A stretch of 64,000 nt of DNA from contig NZ_BMSK01000005.1 of assembly GCF_014649115.1 (NCBI RefSeq), positions 1 to 64,000 on the forward strand, in the 5' to 3' direction. The position numbers and the translations under genes were made by a program. The notes beneath the pieces are model-generated. The model did no database searches. It had not been told where the DNA came from and was given only the letters and a program-made list of their open reading frames with translations. Of the stretch, positions 28,603 through 37,047 are shown piece after piece (position 1 is the first letter of the stretch; each line of letters opens with the position of its first letter). Origin of the DNA: Streptomyces eurythermus. Lineage in GTDB: Bacteria > Actinomycetota > Actinomycetes > Streptomycetales > Streptomycetaceae.

Positions 28603-29856
28603 TCAGGCGGGCGGGGCCGCCCAGGCGCGGGCCACCTCCAGCGCCTGCTCGGGGTTGAGCCGGGGGTCGCACAAAGTGGCGGGCGCGGTCCCGGCCCGGG
28701 TGGCGCCGAGTTCGGCCGGATCCGACCGGACGCACTCGGCGACGTCGTGCGGGGTGGTCTCCAGGTGCAGGCCCGCGGGTGTGCCGCCGGCCTCGGTGAC
28801 CACCTCGAGGAAGGCCCGGACCTCCTCCACCACCGTCCGCACCACCCGGACCTTCGCCCCGGACGGCGCCTTGACGGTGTTGCCGTGCATCGGGTCGCAC
28901 AGCCACGCCACCCGGTGCCCGGCCTCGCGGACGGCGGCGACCAGCGGCGGCAGCGCGGTGCGTACCGCGGACACGCCCATCCGGGAGATCAGGGTCAGCC
29001 GGCCCGGCTCGCGGTCCGGGTCCAGCCGGGCGCACAGGGCGAGCAGCTCCGCCGGGCTGGTCGCCGGGCCGACCTTGCAGGCGACCGGGTTGGTCACCTG
29101 CGCCAGCATCCGGGCGTGCGGGCCGTCCGGGTGCCGGGTGCGCTCGCCGATCCAGGGCAGGTGGGTGGAGGACAGCAGGACGTGTCCGGCCGTGGTGCGG
29201 CGCAGCAGCGGCAGCTCGTAGTCGAGGACCAGCGCCTCGTGGCTGGTCCACACCGGGGCGCCGGTGGGCAGCGCCCAGTCGCTGGTGCGCTGCCGGAGAT
29301 ACGTCACGGCGCGGTGGGCGGCGTAGTAGCACTCCAGCATGCGGCGCGGGTCGGCGCGGCGGGCCGCCGCGGTGGGCTCCGGAGCGTTGACCAAGTGGCC
29401 CCGGTAGACCGGGAGTTCGGTGCCGTCGACCAGCTCGGTGGGCGCGCTGCGCGGCTTGGCGAACTGTCCGGCGATCCGGCCGACGCGCACCACCGGACGT
29501 CCGGTGGCCGCCACCATCACCCCGGCCAGCGCGTCCAGCAGGCCCGCCTTGCGCATGACCGCCGCCGGGGCGCACTCGGCGGGGTCCTCCGCGCAGTCGC
29601 CCGCCTGGATGACCAGGTAGTGGCCGGTCGCCGCCTCGGCCAGCAGGGTGCGCAGCAGCCGGACCTCCTCCCAGGTCACCAGCCCCGGCAGCTGCGCGAG
29701 TTCGGCGCGGGCCGCCGCGGCCTGGACGGGGTCGTGCCAGGACGGCTGCTGCGGGGCCGCGCCGAGGTCGCGCGGGAAGTCCTCGTCGAGATCGTCGAGG
29801 GGGACCTCGACGGCGAGCGGGTGCAGCGGATATCCGGGGCGGGTCAGCCCGGTCAC
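28603..29856 (-). CDS. Class II 3-deoxy-D-arabino-heptulosonate 7-phosphate synthase
   Basis: 417 residues, the plant/PhzC-type (class II) enzyme that condenses PEP and erythrose 4-phosphate, the first step to chorismate. Typical blocks are VIQAGDCAED, VRVGRIAGQFAKPRS, ECYYAAHRAVTYLRQ, PVWTSHEALVLDYE, HLPWIGERTR, KVGPATSPAEL, WLCDPMHGNT and DVAECV. GTG 29856 is used. A feedback-free extra copy inside a gene cluster commonly boosts shikimate flux for an aromatic product. The length is slightly short of housekeeping copies, as in PhzC. Confidence 0.93.
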   Translation of the reverse strand: MTGLTRPGYPLHPLAVEVPLDDLDEDFPRDLGAAPQQPSWHDPVQAAAARAELAQLPGLVTWEEVRLLRTLLAEAATGHYLVIQAGDCAEDPAECAPAAVMRKAGLLDALAGVMVAATGRPVVRVGRIAGQFAKPRSAPTELVDGTELPVYRGHLVNAPEPTAAARRADPRRMLECYYAAHRAVTYLRQRTSDWALPTGAPVWTSHEALVLDYELPLLRRTTAGHVLLSSTHLPWIGERTRHPDGPHARMLAQVTNPVACKVGPATSPAELLALCARLDPDREPGRLTLISRMGVSAVRTALPPLVAAVREAGHRVAWLCDPMHGNTVKAPSGAKVRVVRTVVEEVRAFLEVVTEAGGTPAGLHLETTPHDVAECVRSDPAELGATRAGTAPATLCDPRLNPEQALEVARAWAAPPA

Positions 29857-29908
29857 GGTCGTCCTCCAGGGGTCGGGGCGAGCGCGTACGGCGCGGTGGC
29901 GGGCGTCA

Positions 29909-30601
29909 TCAGAACGACGTCGCCTCGGCGGGCAGCCGGCGCGCCAGCGTCAGGCCGTCGGCGACCGGCAGCAGGACCAGCTCGACACGCTCGTCCTTGC
30001 GGGCGTGCTCGTTGAACGCGTGCACGGCGGCGGCCTTGACCCCGGGGAACTCGTCGATCACCTGGCCGCTGAACAGGGTGTTGTCCACGAGGATCAACCC
30101 GCCCGGACGCATCCGGGGGACCAGCTCCTCCCAGTAGTCGATGTAGCCGGGCTTGTCGGCGTCGATGAAGGCGAGGTCGACGTGCGGCTCGGCGGGCAGG
30201 GCGCGCAGGGTCGACACGGCCGGGCCGAGGCGCAGCTCGATGCGGTCGGCGACCCCGGCGCGGGTCCAGAACTCCCGGGCCAGCGCGGTCCATTCGGCGG
30301 AGACGTCACAGGTGATCAGGGAGCCGCCGGGGGCCAGCCCACGGGCCAGGCAGAGCGAGGACGAGCCGGTGAAGGTGCCGACCTCCACGATGGTGCGGGC
30401 GCCGAGCAGCCGCACCAGGAAGGTCAGCAGGGCGGCCTCCTCGGGGGCGACCACCATGTGCGCCTGGTCCGGGATCGCCTCCCGGGTCCGCTCGGCCAGC
30501 TCCGCCAGCAGCGGGTCGGGGAGCATCCGGCCCTGGACGAGCAGGTAGTCGTGGAGTTCGGGGGTGAGCGCGATGTTCCTGAGCGTTTCGTTCCGCAGCA
30601 C
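29909..30601 (-). CDS. SAM-dependent O-methyltransferase (caffeoyl-CoA / catechol type)
   Basis: 230 residues. Motif I is IVEVGTFTGSSSLCLARGLA, followed by the metal- and SAM-site motif DLAFIDADKPGYIDYWEELV and LVDNTLFSGQVID. Asp residues in FIDADK and DNT are the usual Mg ligands, so a vicinal hydroxyl on an aromatic ring is the likely target. GTG 30601 follows GGGAG by 6 nt. It sits between the DAHP synthase and the unknown 269-residue protein, 52 and 83 nt away. Confidence 0.92.
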   Translation of the reverse strand: MLRNETLRNIALTPELHDYLLVQGRMLPDPLLAELAERTREAIPDQAHMVVAPEEAALLTFLVRLLGARTIVEVGTFTGSSSLCLARGLAPGGSLITCDVSAEWTALAREFWTRAGVADRIELRLGPAVSTLRALPAEPHVDLAFIDADKPGYIDYWEELVPRMRPGGLILVDNTLFSGQVIDEFPGVKAAAVHAFNEHARKDERVELVLLPVADGLTLARRLPAEATSF

Positions 30602-30684
30602 GGGTACTCCCGGTGGTCTAGGGATGGGTACGCAGGGTGGGGCGACGGGACGGCGCGCACGGGGGGACCCCCGTGGGTCCCGGC

Positions 30685-31494
30685 TCAGGCGTCCGGGTGC
30701 TCCGGGGCGGCCGGCCATGCCCGGTAGGCCTGGCGGACCGCCTCGGCCGGGCGGGGCAGACCGTCGGTGGCGGCGCGCAGGTCGCCGGCGCAGTGCAGCT
30801 CGAAGCGGCGCCGGCGGGCGGGGCGCCGGTGGTCGCGCACGAAGTACGTCACGGTGGATCCCTCCGGGCCGCCCTCGTGCGGGTTGTGGCCGCCGCCCTC
30901 CCACAGCAGCCCGGCCTCGCTGTGCCAGGCGGTGACGAGCCGGCGCAGCAGGGGGCCGGAGGGGCGGCCGACGACGAACGCGGTGTGGTTCTCGAAGCCG
31001 TACGCGGACTCCGCAGCCTCGATGCGCTCGTCGAACGCCTCGCTGTCGCGCGGGAAGAGGAAGACCTCCACGGCGGGGTGCCGCCGCCCGCCCGGCAGGG
31101 TGAGCCGCAGCCGGGTGATGTGGACGTCGCAGCGGGCCGGGTCCAGGCGGTGGCGGGCGCTGAGCCGGGCCCGCACCACGGTGCTGGGCACGGCGGGAAG
31201 GGGCGCCAGTCCCCGCTCCCCGAGGTCGCGCAGGCCCGCGTCGAGGGTGGCGGGGAACAACAGGACGGCGCAGTGGTCGAACGTGCACTCCCGCTCGGTC
31301 AGCGCGGCCGCCGTGCCGCCCGGCCGCAGGGGTGCGAGAAGTTCGGACGCCGGTGCGGTACTGGCGTGGCGGGCGTCTCGGATCACCGTGTCGAGGCGGC
31401 GCAGGTCGGCCGCGCGGAACGCGCCGTCGGCGGCCGGATCGGCGGCCGGCCGGAATGAGGGGTGGGTGGTGCCGGAGGATTGAACGAAGGCCAT
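30685..31494 (-). CDS. Unrecognised protein leading the minus-strand aromatic operon
   Basis: 269 residues; I cannot assign a family. The best ribosome site of the region (AGGAGG, 6 nt before ATG 31494) shows it is expressed. Notable are evenly spaced His and Glu on short strands: CTFDHCAVLLF, CDVHITRLRLTL, HPAVEVFLFPRD, FENHTAFVVGRP and GGHNPHEGGPEG. This alternation could be a metal site in a double beta-alpha-beta (VOC-like) or cupin-like fold, which is inference. There is no signal peptide or membrane helix. It is the first gene of the operon with the methyltransferase, DAHP synthase and ABM genes. Confidence 0.75.
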   Translation of the reverse strand: MAFVQSSGTTHPSFRPAADPAADGAFRAADLRRLDTVIRDARHASTAPASELLAPLRPGGTAAALTERECTFDHCAVLLFPATLDAGLRDLGERGLAPLPAVPSTVVRARLSARHRLDPARCDVHITRLRLTLPGGRRHPAVEVFLFPRDSEAFDERIEAAESAYGFENHTAFVVGRPSGPLLRRLVTAWHSEAGLLWEGGGHNPHEGGPEGSTVTYFVRDHRRPARRRRFELHCAGDLRAATDGLPRPAEAVRQAYRAWPAAPEHPDA

Positions 31495-31973
31495 TGATAC
31501 CTCCTGCCTCAGGGCCGCCGGAATTCTGTGCAGGTCTTCGTTTTCCGGGCAAGGGCGATCTGTGTACGAGGCACCGCCGGCTGCCGGTCTGCCCGCCCAC
31601 GACCCACGCTGACCTGCGGGAACGTGATGATTCGGTCTTGCAGATGACGCATATCGGGGGCGTCGATCGATTCGCACCCGGCTTTTTCCGGGCCTCCGGG
31701 CAAGCGGAATACGCGCGTTCTCTATTGATGTTTCTTACCGTCGGAGAATCCAAGGTTCGCCCCTCCCGATGACGGTCATCGGCGGCACCGAACGACGTCC
31801 CGCTGCGATGCGGCGCTCCGCGCCCTTCATTGAGCTTTCTTATCGGCTCCGGCCGTGTGCACGGGATCGGGAATTCTTATCGGGTGAAAGCTGGACCAGG
31901 AGATCGGACGGCCCGCAGAATCCCCTCTCGCAAGGCAGTGCTTGTTTCGTTCTGCCGCAACGGAGGTTTCCTC
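31495..31973. other. Divergent promoter region of the aromatic cluster
   Basis: 479 bases between the minus-strand operon and the AMP-ligase gene. It is clearly more AT-rich than its surroundings (for example 31690-31750 and 31830-31890) and carries the repeated sites at 31837-31892. No gene is seen. Confidence 0.6.
31837..31892. promoter_or_regulatory. Paired TTCTTATCGG repeats with flanking AGCTTTC/GAAAGCT
   Basis: TTCTTATCGG occurs at 31837-31846 and 31874-31883, 37 bp apart. AGCTTTC (31833-31839) and GAAAGCT (31886-31892) form an outer inverted pair. The layout suggests a regulator-binding site controlling the divergent genes. Confidence 0.4.
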
Positions 31974-33641
31974 GTGAACGCTCCACCCACCGATTTCCTG
32001 ACCGCGTCCCGCACCTTCACCGACGCACTGGTCCGCGCGGCCGGCCGCCGCCGGGAGCCCGCCGTATGGGACGGCGGCCGCTGGCGGACCTGGCGGGACT
32101 GCCTCCGCCAGGCCGAACGCACCGCGGCCGCCCTGCACCGGCACGGGCTCGTGGCCGGTGATGTGCTGGCGGCCCGGCTGCCCAACTCCTGGGAACTGGT
32201 GGTGCTGCACGCGGCCACCGCCCGGCTAGGGGTACTGCTGCTGCCCCTGCACGCCGCCTACGGCAGCCGGGAGACGCGGTCGCTGATCGAGCAGTCCGGC
32301 GCGGTCGCGCTGGTGGCCGCCGCCGGCCGGCCCGGACACGACCACCTCGCCGAGATCCGCGCCCTGCGCGAGGACTGCCCCGGGCTGCGGCACGTCTGGG
32401 TGTCCGCCGGCACGGGCCGCGGCACCGGTGACCAAGCCCCCACCGGTGGGCTGCCGGACCTGGCGAGCCTGACGGAGGCGGCGGCGGACCCCGACGTACG
32501 GCTGCCGCCCCCGCCCGCCGATCCCACGGCCCCCCTGGTGCTGCTGGCGTCCTCCGGTACGACCTCCCGGCGGCCGAAGCTGTGCGTGCACAGCCACGCC
32601 GGGCTCCTCGGCAACGCGGCGGCCGTGGCGACGGACGGCGGGTTCGGCGCGCGGGACACCATCGTCTCCGCGAGCCCGCTCAGCCACGCCTTCGGACTGC
32701 TCTCCGTGCACCTCGCCCTGGTGACCGGCGGAGCGGTGGGCCTGTTCGGCGCCTGGGAACCCCGCGCGTTCGCCGCCGCCCTGCACGCCTGCGGCGCCAC
32801 CGCCGCCTTCGCCGTCCCCGCCCAGCTGCGCGACCTGCTCGCCCTCCCGGCCCCCGAGGCCGCGGGCGCTCCGCCCGTTCTGCGGGAGGTGCGCACCGGC
32901 GGCGCGCCCGTGCCGCGCGAACTGGCCGACGGCGTGCGGCGGGTGCTGGGCGCCCGGCTGATCGTGCAGTGGGGGATGACGGAGATCGGCGCCGGCACGT
33001 ACACCCGCCCCGGGGATCCGCCCGAGGCGGTCGGCACCATCGGCCGGCCCGCCCTCGGCGCGGCCGTGCGCGTCCAGCGGGACGGCATGCCCGCCGCGCC
33101 CGGCGAGACCGGTGAACTCCAGTACCGCAGCCCGTGGATGTTCTCCGGCTACCACCGGGCCCCCGAGCCGACCCGGGCCGCGTTCACCCCGGACGGCTGG
33201 CTGCGCACCGGCGACCTGGCGGCCCTGCGCCCGGACGGTTCGGTCGTCTACCGGGGCCGGGCGGACGAGCTGATCAACCGGGGCGGGCTGAAGTTCAGCG
33301 CGCTGGAGGTCGAGGAACTCCTGAACGACCTACCGCAGTTGGCCCAGCACGCCGTCGTCGCCCGCCCCGACCCGCGCCTCGGCCAGCGCGCCAGCCTGGT
33401 CGTCGCGCTGCGCGCGGGTACGCGCCTCACCCTGGAGGACGTCACCGGGCACCTGTCCGGCAAGGGCCTGGCCACCTACAAACTGCCCGAGCAGCTGGTC
33501 GTCGTGGACCGGCTGCCCACCACCGTGACCGGCAAGATCGCCCGCGCCCGCCTGCGGACGCTCCCCCTGCCCCCGCTCCCCGCACAGCCGCCCCGGCGCA
33601 CCCCCGTGGCCCCCGCGAGCCACGCGGAGGCGGGAACGTGA
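31974..33641 (+). CDS. Aryl/acyl-AMP ligase (ANL superfamily, DhbE/CoA-ligase-like)
   Basis: 555 residues. The A3 core is LVLLASSGTTSRRPKLCVHS, A5 is VQWGMTEIGAGTY, A7 is WLRTGDLA, A8 is YRGRADELINRGGLKFSALE and A10 has the catalytic Lys in TTVTGKIARARL. It should activate an aromatic or short acid as the AMP ester and pass it to CoA or a carrier. GTG 31974 follows CGGAGG by 7 nt. The C-terminus has a Pro-rich extension. No carrier protein gene is in the window. Confidence 0.9.
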   Translation: MNAPPTDFLTASRTFTDALVRAAGRRREPAVWDGGRWRTWRDCLRQAERTAAALHRHGLVAGDVLAARLPNSWELVVLHAATARLGVLLLPLHAAYGSRETRSLIEQSGAVALVAAAGRPGHDHLAEIRALREDCPGLRHVWVSAGTGRGTGDQAPTGGLPDLASLTEAAADPDVRLPPPPADPTAPLVLLASSGTTSRRPKLCVHSHAGLLGNAAAVATDGGFGARDTIVSASPLSHAFGLLSVHLALVTGGAVGLFGAWEPRAFAAALHACGATAAFAVPAQLRDLLALPAPEAAGAPPVLREVRTGGAPVPRELADGVRRVLGARLIVQWGMTEIGAGTYTRPGDPPEAVGTIGRPALGAAVRVQRDGMPAAPGETGELQYRSPWMFSGYHRAPEPTRAAFTPDGWLRTGDLAALRPDGSVVYRGRADELINRGGLKFSALEVEELLNDLPQLAQHAVVARPDPRLGQRASLVVALRAGTRLTLEDVTGHLSGKGLATYKLPEQLVVVDRLPTTVTGKIARARLRTLPLPPLPAQPPRRTPVAPASHAEAGT

Positions 33642-33679
33642 CCGGCAGCCGACGGCCAGTCGGCGGCCAACCGTCCCCG

Positions 33680-34555
33680 TCAGGCGGCCAGTTGTCTGCG
33701 CAGTACCGTCTGCAGGCCCACCAGATTGGGGTTGGCCGAGTTGCGGTCCAGCCAGGTCATGGTGACCGCCGTACGCAGCCGGGCGTCCTCCACCTCGATC
33801 ACCGCGACCTCGCGCCGGTCCGCCTGGGCGCGCACCGCGACGTGCGGCAGCAGGGCGCAGCCCATGCCCGCGGCCACACACGCGCCGAGGGTGCCGATGC
33901 TGGACACCTCGGCGACCGGCTCCTTGGCGGCGGCGCCGGAGAAGGCGCCGTCGTACATCTCCCGGAAGCCGCATCCTCGTTCGGTGGCCAGAAACGGCTC
34001 CTTGACAAGGTCGGCGAGCGGTGCCCGGCCCCGCTCGGCCAGCGGATGGTCCGGCGGGGCGATCACCACGAGCGGTTCCTCGGCGAGCGTCTCGGCCCGC
34101 AGCCCCGCGTCCGCCGGCGGGGCGCCGAAGGTCAGGCAGACGTCGACGTCGCCACGGCGCACCGCCTTGTACAGCTCCCCCCGGTTGCCCTGGGTGACAC
34201 GGACCCGCGCCTCCGGGTACAGCGAGCGGTAGCGCGCCAGCACCGCGGGCAGCAGGTGCAGGCCCACCGTCTCCAGCGCGCCCACCGCCACCTCGGCGTC
34301 GGGCCGGGACACCGCCCAGCGTGCCTCTTCCAGCAGCTTGAGGATCCGCCCGGTGTACTCCGACAGGGCCACGCCCTGCGGGGTCAGCCGTACCCGCCGC
34401 TGGGACCGGTCGAGCAGGTCCACCCCCAGCTCGCGCTCCAGGGCCTGGATCTGGTCGCTGACGCTGGACTGCGCGTAATGCAGTTCCCTGGCCGCCTGGG
34501 TGACGCTGAGCGTCCGGGCGACCGTCTCGAAGGTCCGAAGATGTCGTAGCTCCAC
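33680..34555 (-). CDS. LysR-family transcriptional regulator
   Basis: 291 residues. Helix-turn-helix VELRHLRTFETVARTLSVTQ, then AARELHYAQSSVSDQIQALE and LLDRSQRRVRLTPQGVALSE, followed by an effector-binding domain. GTG 34555 follows GGGGAG by 8 nt and is preferred: the ATG at 34582 lies inside the palindrome at 34581-34595. Divergent from the MFS pump gene, it probably regulates the cluster's plus-strand genes. Confidence 0.9.
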   Translation of the reverse strand: MELRHLRTFETVARTLSVTQAARELHYAQSSVSDQIQALERELGVDLLDRSQRRVRLTPQGVALSEYTGRILKLLEEARWAVSRPDAEVAVGALETVGLHLLPAVLARYRSLYPEARVRVTQGNRGELYKAVRRGDVDVCLTFGAPPADAGLRAETLAEEPLVVIAPPDHPLAERGRAPLADLVKEPFLATERGCGFREMYDGAFSGAAAKEPVAEVSSIGTLGACVAAGMGCALLPHVAVRAQADRREVAVIEVEDARLRTAVTMTWLDRNSANPNLVGLQTVLRRQLAA

Positions 34556-34580
34556 GTCCTGGCTCCCCCTTGCTCGACCC

Positions 34581-34595
34581 ATCGGCTCAGCCGAT
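34581..34595. promoter_or_regulatory. Perfect palindrome ATCGGCT-C-AGCCGAT between LysR and MFS genes
   Basis: A 7-1-7 palindrome in the 171-bp divergent gap, 25 nt from the LysR start. It is a likely LysR binding site, since these regulators bind dyads near their own divergent promoters. Confidence 0.5.
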
Positions 34596-34726
34596 GTTAC
34601 CCATAGGGCATTCCCGTCGTCACCAGCGGCAATTCGCCTTTCCGGTCCGCTTGAATGGTTTGTGCCGCCCCCCGCAACTTCCTCTTCTATGGCGGTAATT
34701 CACGCAATCGAACGAAGGAGAATTAC

Positions 34727-36136
34727 ATGTCGACGCAGGCGGAACCGCAGCGGGCTTCCGTCGCACCGGCACGAACCGACAAGCCCTCGCGGACCCTGCT
34801 GGTCGGGCTCTCGCTCGGCTACTTCATGGTCCTGCTGGACATGACGATCGTCTCGGTGGCACTGCCCGCCATCTCCACCAGCCTCCACGTCGGGCTGAGC
34901 GGTCTGCAGTGGGTCACCAACGGCTACACCATCACCTTCGCCGCTCTGCTGCTGACGGCCGGCTGGCTGTCGGACCGGCTCGGCGGGCGCCGGGTCTTCC
35001 TGTGGGGCCTGGCCGCCTTCGGTGTCCTCTCCGGTGTCTCCGCCGCCGCGGACACCCTCGGCGCCCTGGTCGCCCTGCGCCTGGCGCTCGGTGTGGCGGG
35101 TGCGCTGCTGCTGCCGGCCTCCCTGGCGGTGATCACCAACGCCTACAGCAACCCCGCCGACCGGGCCCGTGCCGTCGGCAACTGGGCCGCCATCACCGGG
35201 CTCGCCCTGGCCGCCGGTCCGCTGGTCGGCGGCGCGCTCACCGACACCGTCGGCTGGCGCGCGATCTTCCTCATCAACGTGCCGCTGGCGCTGGTCAGCT
35301 TCGTGATCACGATGCGGCTGGCCCCGGAGACCGCCATCAAGCAGCGCAGCGGCCTCGACGTCACCGGCCAGGTCAGCGCGGTCGTCGCGCTGGGCGCCCT
35401 GTCGTACGCGCTGATCGAGGGCCCGTCCAAGGGCTGGGGATCCGGGCTGGTCGTCGGCGGCTTCGTGCTGGCCGCCGCGGCCGCCGCGGTGTTCGTGACC
35501 GCCGAGTCGCGGGCCGGGGACGCGGCGATGCTGCCGCTGCGCATGTTCCGCAGCCGTGGCTTCTCCGCCGCGCTCGCCTCCGGTCTGCTCGCCAACTTCG
35601 GCCTGTCCGGGCTGCTGTTCGTGCTGTCGCTGTTCTTCCAGGAGAGCCGTGGCTACTCCTCCTTCAGCGCCGGACTGGCCTTCCTGCCGCTGACCCTGCC
35701 CACCGCCTTCAACCCGATCTACACCGGGCGTCTCGTCGGCCGCATCGGCCCGCGCCGCCCCGCCACCATCGGGTTCGTCCTGATGGGCGTCGGCGCGCTG
35801 CTCCAGGCGCCGTTCACCGGCGACTCCGCGCCGGCGCTGACCGCCACCGTGGTCGGACTGCTCGCCTTCGGCTTCGGCGTCTCCTTCGCCCTGCCCGCGC
35901 TGGTGGCCGGCATGGCGAGCTCCGTACCGCCCGAGCTGGCCGGCATCGGCGCCGGCGCGCTCAACTCCGCCCGCCAGGTCGGCGCCTCCCTCGGCGTCGC
36001 CGTCCTCGGTGTGGTGCTCAACCTGTCCGCGACCAACGCCGGCGGCACCCGGTGGGCGCTCGTCGTCGGCGGACTGACCCTGCTGGCCGGGGCGCTGATC
36101 ACCGTGACGGGCCTGCGGGGGCGCACCGCGAGCTGA
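34727..36136 (+). CDS. MFS drug:H+ antiporter, 14-helix DHA2 type
   Basis: 469 residues with about 14 hydrophobic helices. It has the DHA2 motif in helix 1 (LLDMTIVSVALPAI), the A-motif loop (GWLSDRLGGRRVFLWG), and motif C (GLALAAGPLVGGALTD). It should export the cluster product and confer self-protection. ATG 34727 follows AAGGAG by 6 nt. It heads a plus-strand operon with the VOC, small and FAD genes (51 nt, then overlaps). Confidence 0.93.
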   Translation: MSTQAEPQRASVAPARTDKPSRTLLVGLSLGYFMVLLDMTIVSVALPAISTSLHVGLSGLQWVTNGYTITFAALLLTAGWLSDRLGGRRVFLWGLAAFGVLSGVSAAADTLGALVALRLALGVAGALLLPASLAVITNAYSNPADRARAVGNWAAITGLALAAGPLVGGALTDTVGWRAIFLINVPLALVSFVITMRLAPETAIKQRSGLDVTGQVSAVVALGALSYALIEGPSKGWGSGLVVGGFVLAAAAAAVFVTAESRAGDAAMLPLRMFRSRGFSAALASGLLANFGLSGLLFVLSLFFQESRGYSSFSAGLAFLPLTLPTAFNPIYTGRLVGRIGPRRPATIGFVLMGVGALLQAPFTGDSAPALTATVVGLLAFGFGVSFALPALVAGMASSVPPELAGIGAGALNSARQVGASLGVAVLGVVLNLSATNAGGTRWALVVGGLTLLAGALITVTGLRGRTAS

Positions 36137-36187
36137 ACCGACCCCGGCCCCACGCGCAGCGCCCCTGCCCCAACCACTGGAGGAGCA

Positions 36188-36796
36188 TTGGCAACCGCAT
36201 CACCGTCCGCCCGTCCCCCGGCCGGTCCGCCGGTCCTGCGCGTGGACGGGGTCGACCACCTCGCCTTCGTCACCTGGAAACCCCGCGCCACCGTCGAGTT
36301 CTACACCCAGGCCCTCGGCATGCCGCTGGTGCACGCCATCACCGCCACCGGCTGGGTCACCGAGGACTACCCGGACTTCGTGCACTTCTTCTTCGACATG
36401 GGCGCGGGCAACCGCATCGCCTTCTTCTACTACTTCGGGCTGCCCGAGGAGGACGCCCCGAGCGACCTGATGCACCGCTCGCGCCACCTGGCCTTCCACG
36501 TCGACACCGAGGAGGAGCTCCTCGCCTGGCGCGAGCGGCTGAAGGGCCACGGCATCCGGGTCACCCGGCCGCTCGCCCACGAACTGATCGAGTCCATCTA
36601 CTTCGACGACCCCAACGGCATCCAGCTGGAGATCACCCGGCCGCTGCGGCCCATGTCGCCGGTCGACGCCCGGGACGCCGAGCTGACGGTCCGGGCGCTC
36701 GCCGACGTCGCCGAGTCGCCGCGGCCGACGGTGGAGGCGCTGTGGCGGCGCAAGGCGGAACTGATCCGCAAGGACACGGAAGGAGCCGGCCTGTGA
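36188..36796 (+). CDS. VOC-superfamily enzyme with an extradiol-dioxygenase-type metal triad
   Basis: 202 residues. His24 (VDHLAF), His100 or 104 (RHLAFHVD) and Glu148 (IQLEITRPLR) fit the 2-His-1-Glu metal site of glyoxalase/extradiol ring-cleaving enzymes. In the cluster it may open or rearrange a catechol, or serve as a resistance protein. TTG 36188 follows GGAGG. Its stop overlaps the next start (GTGA). A helical C-terminal tail (about 165-202) is unusual for a minimal VOC protein. Confidence 0.85.
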   Translation: MATASPSARPPAGPPVLRVDGVDHLAFVTWKPRATVEFYTQALGMPLVHAITATGWVTEDYPDFVHFFFDMGAGNRIAFFYYFGLPEEDAPSDLMHRSRHLAFHVDTEEELLAWRERLKGHGIRVTRPLAHELIESIYFDDPNGIQLEITRPLRPMSPVDARDAELTVRALADVAESPRPTVEALWRRKAELIRKDTEGAGL

Positions 36797-37047
36797 GCCT
36801 CGCCCTGTACGTGCTCGACGTGCCCGAGTTCCAGCCCGTGGCCCGCGCCGCCGAGGCGGCCGGGCTGACCGCCCGCCGGGCCGGCGACTACCTCGAACTG
36901 AGCACCGACGCCGACGAGGCCGTGCTGCGCCGCGACGAGTCCGCGATCCGCACCGCGGTGTGGCACGCCGCCCTCACCGGCGGCCTGGACGGCCGTATCG
37001 TCCGCTTCACCTCCGACACCCTCCACCTCGCCAAGGAGCAGGCGTGA
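36793..37047 (+). CDS. Small unrecognised protein of the aromatic operon
   Basis: 84 residues from GTG 36793. Both ends overlap neighbours by 4 nt (GTGA with the VOC gene and with the FAD gene), so it is surely translated as part of the operon. The pattern is LYVLDVPEFQPVARAAEAAG, then GDYLELSTDADEAVLRRDES, two beta-alpha units with a short acidic stretch. No known family. It may be a helper subunit of the hydroxylase or the VOC enzyme. Confidence 0.7.
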   Translation: MSLALYVLDVPEFQPVARAAEAAGLTARRAGDYLELSTDADEAVLRRDESAIRTAVWHAALTGGLDGRIVRFTSDTLHLAKEQA

